Origin: UBA877 sp034436335 | GTDB taxonomy: Bacteria > Chloroflexota > Anaerolineae > Anaerolineales > Villigracilaceae | NCBI GenBank assembly: GCA_034436335.1 | Contig: DAOTVO010000004.1 | Coordinates: 1 to 56,280 of the forward strand | DNA length: 56,280 nucleotides | Direction: 5' to 3' | In this document: positions 1-7,500 of the stretch, in pieces | Position numbering within the stretch: position 1 is the first letter of the stretch | How the letters are laid out: each line of letters starts with the position of its first letter | Notes under the pieces: generated by a model | The model's database searches: none | Seen by the model: the letters and a program-made list of their open reading frames with translations, nothing else | What the model was told of the DNA's origin: nothing | Position numbers and translations under genes: made by a program

Positions 1-1
1 G

Positions 2-1087
2 CTCGAAGTGCTCGACCCGGAGCAGAACGCCGAATTCCGCGATAACTACCTCGAGGTGGCCTTTGACCTCTCGCAGGTCTTCTTCATCACTACCGCCAAC
101 CAACTGGAGACCATCCCCGCGCCGCTGCTCGACCGGATGGAAATTATTCAACTCTCCGGCTACACCGAAAGCGAAAAAATTGCCATTGCGCGCGGCTATC
201 TCACCCCGCGCCAGGTGCGCGAAAACGGCCTGCGCCCGGAGGAAATCTCGTTCACCCGCGATGCTCTGCGAACCATCATCGCTCAATACACCCGCGAGGC
301 GGGCGTCCGCAATCTGGAGCGGAAAATCGGCGCCGTCTGCCGCAAGGCGGCCACGCGGATTGCCGAGGGCAAGACACAGACCACCAAAGTCACGCCCAAG
401 GTCGTGCGAGAACTGCTCGGACATCCCATCTTCCTGGAGACGGAGGAACTCAACGCCCGCACCTCCATCCCCGGCGTGGTTCCCGGCCTGGCCTGGACGC
501 CTTTTGGCGGCGACATCCTCTTCATTGAGGCCAGCCTGATGCCCGGCAGCAAAGGTTTTCAGGTGACCGGTTCGGTCGGCAACGTGATGCAGGAATCAGC
601 CCGCGCTGCGCTCTCTTACGTCCGCTCGCACGCCGAAGAATTGGGCATTCCCAAGGATTTCTTCGACAAGACCGACATCCATCTCCACATTCCGGCGGGC
701 GCCCAGCCCAAAGACGGTCCCTCGGCAGGGGTGACCATCGCTACGGCGCTCGTCTCGCTCATCTCCGCCCGGCCGGTGCGCAAGAACGTCAGCATGACTG
801 GCGAAATCACCCTGCGCGGCCAGGTCATGCCGGTCGGCGGCATCAAAGAAAAGATGCTCGCCGCTCACCGCGCCGGCATCACCACCGTCATTCTGCCCCG
901 CCGCAACCAGTTCGACCTCGAGGACGTGCCGGCCGAAATCAAGAAGAAACTCAAGTTCGTCTTTGCAGATACCGTTGACGACGTGCTAAAAGCCGCCCTC
1001 GAACCGGCTCCACGCGTTCGCTCAGGACGTTCCAAAAAATCTCATTCCGAGGCTTCTCTGCATGTTCAAAGTCCTTCTGGCAGATGA
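2..1087 (+). CDS. lon: Lon protease, C-terminal part (5' end outside window)
   Basis: ATP-dependent cytoplasmic protease that degrades damaged and regulatory proteins. The visible 362 residues enter inside the AAA+ domain (LEVLDPEQN, then the sensor region FITTAN and LLDRMEII), continue through the alpha-helical lid, and end in the S16 protease domain. The catalytic Ser is in KDGPSAGVT and the catalytic Lys in GGIKEKML. The frame is open from base 2 and the true start lies to the left of the window. The tail after the protease domain is basic and low-complexity. The 3' end overlaps the next gene by 26 nt, which suggests coupled expression. Identification is secure. Confidence 0.97.
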   Translation, partial: LEVLDPEQNAEFRDNYLEVAFDLSQVFFITTANQLETIPAPLLDRMEIIQLSGYTESEKIAIARGYLTPRQVRENGLRPEEISFTRDALRTIIAQYTREAGVRNLERKIGAVCRKAATRIAEGKTQTTKVTPKVVRELLGHPIFLETEELNARTSIPGVVPGLAWTPFGGDILFIEASLMPGSKGFQVTGSVGNVMQESARAALSYVRSHAEELGIPKDFFDKTDIHLHIPAGAQPKDGPSAGVTIATALVSLISARPVRKNVSMTGEITLRGQVMPVGGIKEKMLAAHRAGITTVILPRRNQFDLEDVPAEIKKKLKFVFADTVDDVLKAALEPAPRVRSGRSKKSHSEASLHVQSPSGR

Positions 1088-1412
1088 CGACCATACCATG
1101 GTCTCTCTCCTCAAAACTCTCCTCTCTCTGGAAGGGTATACTCCCGTTTCCTTGCTCGACAAGAAGGGCGATCTCCTCGAAAACATCCGTCAGGAGGCCC
1201 CTGATGTCATCCTGCTCGACCTGCATCTCGGCAACAGGAACGGCCTAGAACTTGTCCGGCGCATCCGTGCCTCGGAGGACCTAAAGAACATTCGCGTCAT
1301 CATGGTTTCCGGCGTGAACAAGCGGGAGGAATGTCTGGCCGCCGGCGCGGACGATTTCGTCCTGAAACCGTATATGCCCGAAGAACTATTTGCCAAAATT
1401 CGAGGCGATTAG
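1062..1412 (+). CDS. Single-domain response regulator (receiver only)
   Basis: A 116-residue CheY-like receiver domain with no output domain. It shows the acidic pocket D8-D9-D10, the phosphoacceptor D53 in LLDLHLG, the switch Ser83 in MVSG and the invariant Lys102 in LKPY. It begins inside the end of lon and its TAG stop shares a base with the GTG start of the following acetyltransferase, so the three genes look co-transcribed. No kinase is adjacent, so the partner is unknown. Receiver-only proteins act by protein-protein contact or as phosphate relays. Confidence 0.9.
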   Translation: MFKVLLADDDHTMVSLLKTLLSLEGYTPVSLLDKKGDLLENIRQEAPDVILLDLHLGNRNGLELVRRIRASEDLKNIRVIMVSGVNKREECLAAGADDFVLKPYMPEELFAKIRGD

Positions 1413-1849
1413 TGGACCCGACCCCTGCTGCGCGCCTGCGCGAGTTCCGCTACCCCGAAGATTATCCTGCCGCCCGCCGTCTGTGGGAATCGGCCGGCCC
1501 GGGGATTCAGTTGCGCCGCTCCGATGAACCCGCCGAAATCGAAAAGAAATTATCTCGCGACCCCGACCTGTTTCTCGTTGCCGAGGTGGATGGAAAACTA
1601 GTCGGCACGGTCATTGGCGGCTTCGATGGCCGCCGCGGAATGATTTACCACCTCGCCGTAGACGTTTCCGTGCGAGAACGTGGAATCGGCGAAATGCTGA
1701 TGAACGAAGTGGAACGCCGCCTGAAAGAGAAAGGCTGTGTCAGGAGTTACCTGCTGGTCACGACCGGGAACGAGCAGGCCATGCGCTTCTACGAAAAGCG
1801 CGGCTGGTCGCGCATGGACACGGTGTATGTGTATGGCAAGGATTTGTAA
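1412..1849 (+). CDS. GNAT family N-acetyltransferase
   Basis: A 145-residue acetyl-CoA-dependent acetyltransferase of the GNAT fold. The core motif A reads VDVSVRERGIGEML (acetyl-CoA pyrophosphate loop), preceded by the beta-strand IYHLAV and followed by the C-terminal FYEKRGW motif typical of YpeA/RimI-like members. The GTG at 1412 is preferred as start because it overlaps the stop of the receiver gene (TAGTG) and gives the usual family length; a longer frame from 1331 would overlap that gene by 82 nt. The substrate cannot be deduced. Confidence 0.88.
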   Translation: MDPTPAARLREFRYPEDYPAARRLWESAGPGIQLRRSDEPAEIEKKLSRDPDLFLVAEVDGKLVGTVIGGFDGRRGMIYHLAVDVSVRERGIGEMLMNEVERRLKEKGCVRSYLLVTTGNEQAMRFYEKRGWSRMDTVYVYGKDL

Positions 1850-1890
1850 ATCAGGTATTAGGCAGGTAATCAAGTGTTAGGTAAACAGGT

Positions 1891-2391
1891 ATGCCTACTC
1901 CCCTCCGCTTTGCCATTCTAACTGCATCTGACCGTTCGGCGCGCGGAGACCGCCCCGACCTCTCCGGCCCGGCACTGGCGGAACTCGTCCAGTCTCAGGG
2001 CTGGACGGTCGTCCGCACGGCCATCCTGCCCGATGACTTGAAAATCCTGCGCGAAAGCCTCGCTAGTTGGGCCGACCGACGCGACCTGGATATCATCCTC
2101 GTCACCGGCGGGACGGGCTTCGCCCCGCGCGACGTGACCCCCGAAGCGACGCGCGCGGTCATCGAACGCGAAGCCCCCGGCCTGGCGGAGGCGATGCGCG
2201 CCGCCAGCCTGCAGACTACGCCCCACGCCATGCTCTCGCGCGCCGTCTGCGGCATTCGCGGCCGGACGTTGATTATCAACCTGCCCGGCAGTCCGAAGGC
2301 GGCGGTCGAGAATCTGCGGGTCATCTTGCCCGTCCTGCCGCATGCGATTGAATTGCTGCGCGAAGACCCTGCTGCTGAAGCGCATCATTAG
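1891..2391 (+). CDS. mog: Molybdopterin adenylyltransferase / MogA-MoaB family
   Basis: A 166-residue protein of the MogA/MoaB fold, which adenylylates molybdopterin before metal insertion. The diagnostic motif VTGGTGFAPRDVTPEA is present, followed by INLPGSPKA near the C-terminus (the MPT-binding loops). It starts with ATG after a 41-nt gap rich in short AGGT words. Further molybdenum cofactor genes (moaC, moaD, moaE) lie 4.3 kb downstream on the same strand, which supports a role in cofactor assembly. MogA and MoaB cannot be separated with confidence from sequence alone. Confidence 0.9.
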   Translation: MPTPLRFAILTASDRSARGDRPDLSGPALAELVQSQGWTVVRTAILPDDLKILRESLASWADRRDLDIILVTGGTGFAPRDVTPEATRAVIEREAPGLAEAMRAASLQTTPHAMLSRAVCGIRGRTLIINLPGSPKAAVENLRVILPVLPHAIELLREDPAAEAHH

Positions 2392-2466
2392 ATTTCGCGG
2401 ATGCGGCAAATTTCAAGAAAAAGTCTGCGCGAATCTGCCTCATCTGCGGATAAAAAACAATGGTGG
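2392..2466. repeat. Degenerate GCGGAT/GCAGATT-type intergenic repeat
   Basis: The gap between mog and efp contains degenerate copies of a TCTGCGGAT/GCGAATCTGC word in both orientations (for example CTGCGCGAATCTGC and CATCTGCGGAT). The same word family fills the gap at 28629-28851. No reading frame is convincing here. Confidence 0.5.
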
Positions 2467-2472
2467 TATAAT
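2467..2472 (+). promoter_or_regulatory. Extended -10 promoter of efp
   Basis: TATAAT preceded by TGG (the extended -10 TGN form) lies 49 nt upstream of the efp start. There is no good -35 hexamer at 17 nt, as expected for an extended -10 promoter. The leader ends in AAGGAACG, a plausible ribosome binding site before ATG 2522. Confidence 0.6.
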
Positions 2473-2521
2473 CCCGCCGCTTCTGCAAAACTTGTAATCG
2501 AAATAGAAAAGGAACGTAGTT

Positions 2522-3079
2522 ATGATTGATGTCAATGACCTCCGCAAAGGCGTCACCTTCGAACTCGACGGCAACCTCTTCAAAGTCATCGAGTACAGCC
2601 ACCACAAACCGGGCCGCGGCAACGCCACCATCCGGGTGCGGGCGCGCAACCTGCGCACCGGTGCCACGCTCGAAAAGACTTTCATCTCCGGCAACCAGGT
2701 GCAGGAAGCCCGTCTTGACTTCCACACGGCACAGTATCTCTACAACGACGGCGACACCTATTACTTTATGGATCAGGAAACCTTCGAACAGCCCGGCATC
2801 CCCAAAGACGTGCTGGGCGACTCGGCCAATTTCCTCCAGGAAGGCATGACCTGCAAATTGACCTTTTACAAGGGCGAGCCGCTCGATGTAGAACTGCCCC
2901 TCACCGTTGACCTGAAAGTCATCTATGCCGAGGTCGCTGTGCGCGGCGATACCGCCACCGGCGTGACCAAGAAGGTCAAGGTCGAGACCGGCGCCGAGGT
3001 CCAGGTGCCGAACTTCGTCAAAGAAGGCGACGTCATCCGCGTTGATACCCGCGACGGCACGTACGTCACCCGCGTTTAG
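2522..3079 (+). CDS. efp: Elongation factor P
   Basis: A 185-residue translation factor that binds between the P and E sites and relieves ribosome stalling at polyproline stretches. It has the three-domain EF-P layout: N-terminal KOW-like domain, central OB domain and C-terminal OB domain ending GDVIRVDTRDGTYVTRV. The loop that reaches the peptidyl-transferase centre reads HHKPGRGNA, so the tip residue that is Lys in many EF-Ps is Arg32 here. Rhamnosylated Arg32 EF-Ps (EarP type) are known in other phyla, but no earP is visible in this window. Length is standard. Confidence 0.97.
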   Translation: MIDVNDLRKGVTFELDGNLFKVIEYSHHKPGRGNATIRVRARNLRTGATLEKTFISGNQVQEARLDFHTAQYLYNDGDTYYFMDQETFEQPGIPKDVLGDSANFLQEGMTCKLTFYKGEPLDVELPLTVDLKVIYAEVAVRGDTATGVTKKVKVETGAEVQVPNFVKEGDVIRVDTRDGTYVTRV

Positions 3080-3088
3080 CAGGCCGTT

Positions 3089-3134
3089 GACCGTGGACGA
3101 TGGACAGTCAGAACAGCATCCATCGTCCACGGTC
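3089..3134 (+). terminator. 16-bp perfect inverted repeat downstream of efp
   Basis: Arm 3089-3104 (GACCGTGGACGATGGA) is exactly complementary to 3119-3134, with a 14-nt loop. It lies 10 nt after the efp stop and would form a very stable hairpin in RNA. There is no run of T after it, so it may be a processing or protective hairpin rather than a classic terminator. The arms also show a heptamer rhythm (TCCATCG, TCCACGG) and continue into a similar GTCTATTGTCCCCAGTCC tract. Confidence 0.6.
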
Positions 3135-3156
3135 TATTGTCCCCAGTCCATCTCCC

Positions 3157-3477
3157 ATGAAAACCCCAGCCGGTTCCGAATGTACATACTTCTACGGCGA
3201 TTATTTCCGCGGCCGCAACGTGGAAGAATGCCGTCTGCTTGGCGCGGCCTGGATCCCCAGTCTGTGCCAGACCTGTCCCGTCCCCGGCATCGGACGCGCC
3301 AACGTCTGCGAGTCCATGCGCCTGCGCGCCGAAGTGACCCGCCCCCTGGCGGCTGCCTTCCAGAAGCGCGTCAAGGTGACGGCCTTTTGTGAGAAGACCG
3401 GCCGCGCCGGCTTCGACCCGCACCTCGGCTGCGGCGAATGTCATCCCGTCCCGCCCGTTTTTACTGTCAACTCCTGA
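3157..3477 (+). CDS. Small cysteine-rich conserved-looking protein, function unknown
   Basis: A 106-residue soluble protein with eight cysteines (C9, C25, C37, C40, C51, C78, C92, C95), including two CxxC pairs (CQTC and CGEC). This suggests a metal site or iron-sulfur cluster. The ATG at 3157 is chosen because the frame upstream runs through the inverted repeat after efp. There are no membrane segments. I do not recognise a named family. It sits alone between efp and the HAD-DinB operon on the same strand. Confidence 0.7.
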   Translation: MKTPAGSECTYFYGDYFRGRNVEECRLLGAAWIPSLCQTCPVPGIGRANVCESMRLRAEVTRPLAAAFQKRVKVTAFCEKTGRAGFDPHLGCGECHPVPPVFTVNS

Positions 3478-3536
3478 CCTCCTTCCTCTCCACTTTTCAC
3501 TCCTGACTTCTCCCTTCTTCCTCCTCTCCCATACTT
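3474..3536. repeat. Oligopyrimidine tract with about 7-nt rhythm
   Basis: The gap holds an almost pure C/T tract on the plus strand. Its rare purines fall 7 nt apart in part of the run (TCTCCAC, TTTTCAC, TCCTGAC, TTCTCCC). Similar tracts occur at 5863-5909, in a C/A variant at 7441-7500, and inside a gene at 38712-38832. Confidence 0.55.
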
Positions 3537-4721
3537 ATGTCCATCACCCTGCTCCTCGACCTCGACGATACCCTGCTCGACACCAACATGGAGGCCTTCG
3601 CCCCGGCTTACTTTTCGGCTCTGGCGGGCGCCCTGGCGGGGAACATTTCTCCCGATATCATGCTCCCGGCGCTGATGGGCGGTACAAGGGCGATGATGCA
3701 AAACGAAGACCCGGCGCTTACCCTGCGCGAAGTCTTCGATGCCTATTTCTTTCCCAAACTCGGCCTGGAACGCGCTGCCCTGCAGGAGAAGATTGACCGC
3801 TTCTACGACGAGACCTTTCCCTCGCTCGGTCATGTCGCCTGCCGCCGCCCCGCTGCCGTGGATTTTGTCCGCCGCGCTTTCGAGGCCGGGTACCGCCTGG
3901 CGATTGCCACCAATCCATACTTCCCTCTCAAAGCCGTCCAGCACCGCATGAGATGGGCCGGCCTGCCCCCCGAAGAATACCCTTTCGCTCTCGTCTCGTC
4001 CTACGAGACCTTCCACTTCACCAAGGAGACCCCGGCCTACTTCCATGAATTTCTGGCCCAACTCGGCTGGCCGGAAGAACCGGTCGTCATGGTCGGCAAT
4101 GACTTACAGATGGACCTCCTGCCGGCCCGCCGCGCCGGGCTGCCCGTCTTCTGGCTGCGCGACGGCCGCGACCCCGAACACACCGACATTCCCCAGGGGA
4201 ATTTCGCCGACCTGTGGGAGTGGCTCCAGGCCGTCAACGAGGAGACGCTTGCGCCGGCTTTTGCCGCTCCCGAAGCCATTCTTGCCACCCTGCGCTCCAC
4301 TCCTGCCGCGCTCGCTTCGCTGACCCTCAACTTGCCTGCCGAAGCCTGGAACCGCAGGCCTGCCCCGGCGGAATGGAGCCCCACCGAAGTCCTCTGCCAC
4401 CTGCGCGATGTGGACGCCGAAGTCAACCTGCCGCGCCTGCAAAAAATCCTGACGGAAGAGAACCCCTTCCTGCCGGGCGTCGTCTCGGACGCCTGGGCGC
4501 AGGAGCGGAACTACGCCGCCCAGGACGGCCCCCAGGCGCTGGCAGACTTCCTCGCTGCGCGTCGGCGGCTGATCGGCCTCTTGACCGGCGCGGCAGACCC
4601 CTGGTCCCGCCCCGCCCGGCACGCCATCTTCGGCCCGACACACTTGCTCGAACTGGCCGGTTTCATGGCCGAACACGACCGCGCTCACGTCCGCCAAATC
4701 TGGAATTTGCTTCCCCGATGA
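3537..4721 (+). CDS. HAD-family hydrolase fused to a DinB-like domain
   Basis: A 394-residue two-domain protein. Residues 1 to about 235 are a HAD phosphatase: nucleophile motif D8-L-D10-DT, motif II IATNP, a cap inserted after motif I, and motif IV VGNDLQMD. Residues about 245-394 are a DinB/YfiT-type four-helix bundle with the expected metal-binding histidines in CHLRDVD and EHDRAHVRQI. DinB folds act as metal-dependent thiol transferases or hydrolases. The substrate of either domain is unknown. The stop overlaps the next start (ATGA at 4718-4721), so the three genes from here to 5862 form one operon. Confidence 0.85.
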   Translation: MSITLLLDLDDTLLDTNMEAFAPAYFSALAGALAGNISPDIMLPALMGGTRAMMQNEDPALTLREVFDAYFFPKLGLERAALQEKIDRFYDETFPSLGHVACRRPAAVDFVRRAFEAGYRLAIATNPYFPLKAVQHRMRWAGLPPEEYPFALVSSYETFHFTKETPAYFHEFLAQLGWPEEPVVMVGNDLQMDLLPARRAGLPVFWLRDGRDPEHTDIPQGNFADLWEWLQAVNEETLAPAFAAPEAILATLRSTPAALASLTLNLPAEAWNRRPAPAEWSPTEVLCHLRDVDAEVNLPRLQKILTEENPFLPGVVSDAWAQERNYAAQDGPQALADFLAARRRLIGLLTGAADPWSRPARHAIFGPTHLLELAGFMAEHDRAHVRQIWNLLPR

Positions 4722-5485
4722 CCTCTTTGCACGTTCTCGACCCAAATCCGGCGGGATTTCCCGCCGTTCTTCTTTTACACGGGCTGGGCGTCACCGGCGC
4801 TTCCTGGACCCTGCAACTGCCCGCTCTGACCGAGGCCGGTTTTCGCCCCCTGGCGCCCGACGCCCCCGGCTTCGGCGATTCTCCCTACGATGGGCGCGGC
4901 TGGAGCATCCGCCGCGTGGCGGCGCAAATGGCCGAGTTGCTCGAAGAGCGGCATTCCGGCCCGGCGCACGTGGTTGGGCTTTCGATGGGCGGCGTCATTG
5001 CCCAGCAGTTCGCTCGTGACTTTCCCCATTTGACGCGTAAACTTGTCCTGGTCAGCACCTTTGCCGTTCTGTGTCCCGATTCTCTTTCCGGCTGGTGGTA
5101 CTTCCTGCGCCGCGCCTTGGGCGTGATGACGGGCGGGCCGCAGGCGCAAGCGCGGCTGGTGGCGGAGCGCGTCTTCCCACGCCCCGACCAATCTCCCCTG
5201 CGGGAGATGCTGCTCGATACCATCGCCCGCGCCGACCGGCGCGCCTACCGCGCCGCCATGCGTGCTTTGGCCTCTTTCGACTCGCGCCCCTGGCTGAAAG
5301 ACCTTCCCGCGCCGACGCTGGTGGTGACTGGCGCGGAGGATATCACCGTCTCTCCGGCGCGGCAGCAGATGCTGGCCGAGGGCATTCCGGGAGCGCGTCA
5401 GGTGGTGCTCGAGGCTGCCGGCCACGCCCTCAGCGTGGAGCAGGCCGAAGCGTTCAATCGCCTCCTGCTGGATTTTCTGAAGTGA
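4718..5485 (+). CDS. Alpha/beta hydrolase
   Basis: A 255-residue hydrolase with a complete alpha/beta-hydrolase fold: oxyanion region HGLGVTGASW, nucleophile Ser89 in GLSMGG, acid Asp in GAEDITV and catalytic His in AAGHALS. There is no signal peptide, so it should be cytoplasmic. The start overlaps the end of the HAD-DinB gene and its TGA overlaps the GTG of the VanZ-like gene, showing tight translational coupling. The family covers esterases, lipases and C-C hydrolases, so the substrate is not assigned. Confidence 0.9.
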   Translation: MTSLHVLDPNPAGFPAVLLLHGLGVTGASWTLQLPALTEAGFRPLAPDAPGFGDSPYDGRGWSIRRVAAQMAELLEERHSGPAHVVGLSMGGVIAQQFARDFPHLTRKLVLVSTFAVLCPDSLSGWWYFLRRALGVMTGGPQAQARLVAERVFPRPDQSPLREMLLDTIARADRRAYRAAMRALASFDSRPWLKDLPAPTLVVTGAEDITVSPARQQMLAEGIPGARQVVLEAAGHALSVEQAEAFNRLLLDFLK

Positions 5486-5862
5486 AAGATTCCCTTCGCT
5501 GGCTTCCCGCCCTGGCGCTGATGGGGACCATTTTCGCGCTTTCCTCCATCCCCTCCGAAGAGATGCCGACCTTTGGCTTTTGGGACACGCTGGTTAAGAA
5601 GGGCGGCCACGCCCTCGGCTACGGTCTGCTGGCCCTGACCTATTGGTATGCTTTGAAGTGGGAAAAGAAACGCTTCTGGCCGGCCTTCCTGTTGGCCGTT
5701 TTGTATGCCCTTTCGGACGAATTTCATCAATCTTTCACCCCCGGCCGTCATGCCAGCCTGGTGGACGCGCTAGTCATTGATACCGGCGGCGCGCTGGCGG
5801 CGTTAGCCATCGCTCGATGGCTGAAAAAGAAATCCCTTTCTTCCCACCCTCCTAAGCCCTAA
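5482..5862 (+). CDS. VanZ-like membrane protein
   Basis: A 126-residue integral membrane protein with about four hydrophobic segments and the VanZ-family signature DEFHQSFTPGR followed by the DxxxN-like stretch DALVIDTGGALAA. VanZ proteins are linked to low-level teicoplanin resistance, but most chromosomal copies have no known role. The GTG at 5482 (GTGA overlap with the hydrolase) is the best start; it places the first membrane helix (LRWLPALALMGTIFALSS) at the N-terminus. It ends convergent with scpA. Confidence 0.85.
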   Translation: MKDSLRWLPALALMGTIFALSSIPSEEMPTFGFWDTLVKKGGHALGYGLLALTYWYALKWEKKRFWPAFLLAVLYALSDEFHQSFTPGRHASLVDALVIDTGGALAALAIARWLKKKSLSSHPPKP

Positions 5863-5909
5863 TCGCCTTGTTCCTTCTTTCTTTTCCCTTCTCACCCTCT
5901 TCCTTCCCT
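5863..5909. repeat. Oligopyrimidine gap between VanZ and scpA
   Basis: The gap between these convergent genes is nearly pure C/T (words such as CCTTCTT, TCTTTTC, CCTTCTC). It belongs to the same low-complexity class as 3474-3536. No terminator hairpin was seen. Confidence 0.45.
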
Positions 5910-6683
5910 CTACTCAAACTCTATCTCCAACTCCTCGTCCTCTTTCCAGTCCTCTGCTTTCTCGATGCGGATGTCGCTGAATAACCCTTCCTGCGCCGCC
6001 GAGACGCGGTAACGCTTGACCAGTTCGAGCAGTGCCAGGAAGGTCACCACCACCTCCAGCCGGGAGGGCTTTTCCCCCAGCAGGGCGCGGAAACTGGTGC
6101 GCGGCTCGCGGCTCAGGTGTTCGGCAATCCAAGCGATCTTCTCGCGGATGGTGATGCGCGGGGCCGAGATGACCGTTCCCAATTCGGCCTTGCTCTGCTC
6201 GCGCAGAAGGATCGCCTCCGCCGCGGCCAGCAGGTCGCTCAGCGTCACGTCCGAAAGGTCCAGGCGGTCTTCCACATGCGGCGGCGGGGCGACGCGCAGG
6301 TAAGTCCGCAGGTGCTTCGTCTCGCGTTCCTCCAGCCAGTTGGCCAGTTCCTTGAAGCGCTTGTAGATGCGCAATTGGCGTGCCAGCGCCTCGCCGGGGT
6401 CTTCCTCTCCCGCCTCACGGATAGGCGGACGCGGCAGCAGCGCCTCCGACTTGATTTGGATGAGTTTTGCCGCCACCACCAGAAAGGCCGAGATTTCGTC
6501 CGGCGGCACTGGCATCTGGTGGATGTAGGCCAGGTACTGGTCGGTGACCTGCGCCAGAGAGACGGCGGTGATGTCCAGTTCGGCGCGCTCGATCAACTGC
6601 AGCAGCAGGTCGAGCGGCCCCTCGTAGACGGGCAGCGCAACGTTGTAATTGCCTGCTTGGTATCCGGCGATGTTCAATTCCAT
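5910..6683 (-). CDS. scpA: Segregation and condensation protein A
   Basis: A 257-residue kleisin subunit that bridges the SMC head domains in the chromosome condensin complex. The N-terminal signature VYEGPLDLLLQLIE is followed by AAKLIQIKSEALLP, and the C-terminal winged helix ends in the SMC-head-binding region (LVVTFLALLELVKR-like). The start at 6683 (MELNIAGYQ) is preferred over 6734 because the longer frame would overlap the divergent moaC gene and its promoter, and because a TATAAT lies 9 nt upstream of it. scpB is not adjacent. The C-terminus is acidic. Confidence 0.95.
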   Translation of the reverse strand: MELNIAGYQAGNYNVALPVYEGPLDLLLQLIERAELDITAVSLAQVTDQYLAYIHQMPVPPDEISAFLVVAAKLIQIKSEALLPRPPIREAGEEDPGEALARQLRIYKRFKELANWLEERETKHLRTYLRVAPPPHVEDRLDLSDVTLSDLLAAAEAILLREQSKAELGTVISAPRITIREKIAWIAEHLSREPRTSFRALLGEKPSRLEVVVTFLALLELVKRYRVSAAQEGLFSDIRIEKAEDWKEDEELEIEFE

Positions 6684-6692
6684 GGCAGGCGG

Positions 6693-6707
6693 ATTATAAC
6701 GTATAAT
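6693..6707. promoter_or_regulatory. Back-to-back -10 boxes for divergent scpA and moaC
   Basis: ATTATA-ACG-TATAAT is an inverted pair of perfect -10 hexamers in the 30-bp gap between scpA and moaC. The right box (6702-6707) ends 6 nt before the moaC ATG, and the left box (minus strand, 6698-6693) ends 9 nt before the scpA ATG. Both transcripts would have almost no leader. The -35 region of each promoter would lie inside the other gene. Confidence 0.65.
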
Positions 6708-6713
6708 TTGTGT

Positions 6714-7199
6714 ATGACTTCCATACTGACCCACCTCGACGACTCCGGCCGCGCCCGCATGGTGGACGTAGGCGGCAAACCCGATAGCGAACGCCTGGCA
6801 ATTGCCAAAGGCGAAGTGCTGATGAAGCGCGAGACGTTCGACCTGATCCGCGCCGGGCAGATGAAGAAAGGTGACGTGCTGACCGTGGCGCAGGTCGCCG
6901 GCATCACCGCCGCCAAGCGCGCCTCGGACCTGATCCCGTTATGTCATCCCCTGCCCATCACCCACGCCGAGGTGACTCTCGCCCTGGACGAGTCGCTGCC
7001 GGGCGTGGTCATCACCGCCTCGGTCAAGACGACCGGCAAGACCGGCGTCGAAATGGAGGCCCTGACCGCCGTCGCGGTGGCCGCGTTGACGGTTTATGAT
7101 ATGGCCAAAGCCGCCGAAAAGACGATGAAAATTCAGAACATTCATCTCGTCGAGAAGCACGGCGGCAAGTCGGGCGATTTCATGCGAGGAGATGAATGA
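6714..7199 (+). CDS. moaC: Cyclic pyranopterin monophosphate synthase
   Basis: A 161-residue enzyme that, with MoaA, converts GTP to cyclic pyranopterin monophosphate, the first step of molybdenum cofactor synthesis. It carries the family motifs DLIPLCHPLPITH, KTGVEMEALTAV and VYDMAKA, and the late conserved KSGDF. Length is standard. The stop overlaps the moaD start (ATGA at 7196-7199). moaA is not in the window. The ATG follows a TATAAT by 6 nt with no ribosome-binding sequence, which suggests leaderless translation. Confidence 0.97.
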   Translation: MTSILTHLDDSGRARMVDVGGKPDSERLAIAKGEVLMKRETFDLIRAGQMKKGDVLTVAQVAGITAAKRASDLIPLCHPLPITHAEVTLALDESLPGVVITASVKTTGKTGVEMEALTAVAVAALTVYDMAKAAEKTMKIQNIHLVEKHGGKSGDFMRGDE

Positions 7200-7444
7200 A
7201 CCGCGTCAAAGTTTTACTGTTTGCCACCCTGCGCGATTATGTCGGAACGCGCGCCCTCGAACTCGATCTGCCCCCCGGCGCCACGGTCGCCGCGCTGGAA
7301 GATTTACTCATCGCCCGCTACCCGCGCCTCGAGAAAGTGCGCGGCTCGATGATGGCCGCCATCAACCGCCAGTATGCCGCCGATGACCAGGTCATCCCCG
7401 ACAACGCCGAAATCGCCTTCTTCCCGCCCGTCTCCGGCGGCTGA
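7196..7444 (+). CDS. moaD: Molybdopterin synthase sulfur carrier subunit
   Basis: An 82-residue ubiquitin-fold protein ending in the required Gly-Gly (VSGG), which is thiocarboxylated and donates sulfur to cyclic pyranopterin in the MoaD-MoaE complex. The N-terminal VKVLLFATLRDYVG is typical of the family. It overlaps moaC by 4 nt and is followed after 56 nt by moaE. Confidence 0.95.
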   Translation: MNRVKVLLFATLRDYVGTRALELDLPPGATVAALEDLLIARYPRLEKVRGSMMAAINRQYAADDQVIPDNAEIAFFPPVSGG

Positions 7445-7500
7445 CCTCCCAACCTCCCAACCTGCAACCTCTCAACCTTCCAACTCCAATCCTCCAAGCC
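7445..7500. repeat. CCAACCT-type degenerate repeat between moaD and moaE
   Basis: The whole 56-nt gap is a tract of CAACCT/CTCCAA words. Successive AA dinucleotides are spaced 8, 7, 8, 8, 6 and 8 nt apart, and G is almost absent. No ribosome-binding site is obvious before moaE, so the tract itself forms the translation initiation region. Confidence 0.55.

Noticed and set aside
1850..1890. AGGT-rich gap before mog considered as a period-7 tract
   Set aside because: The spacings are 7, 4, 15 and 8 nt, too irregular to include.
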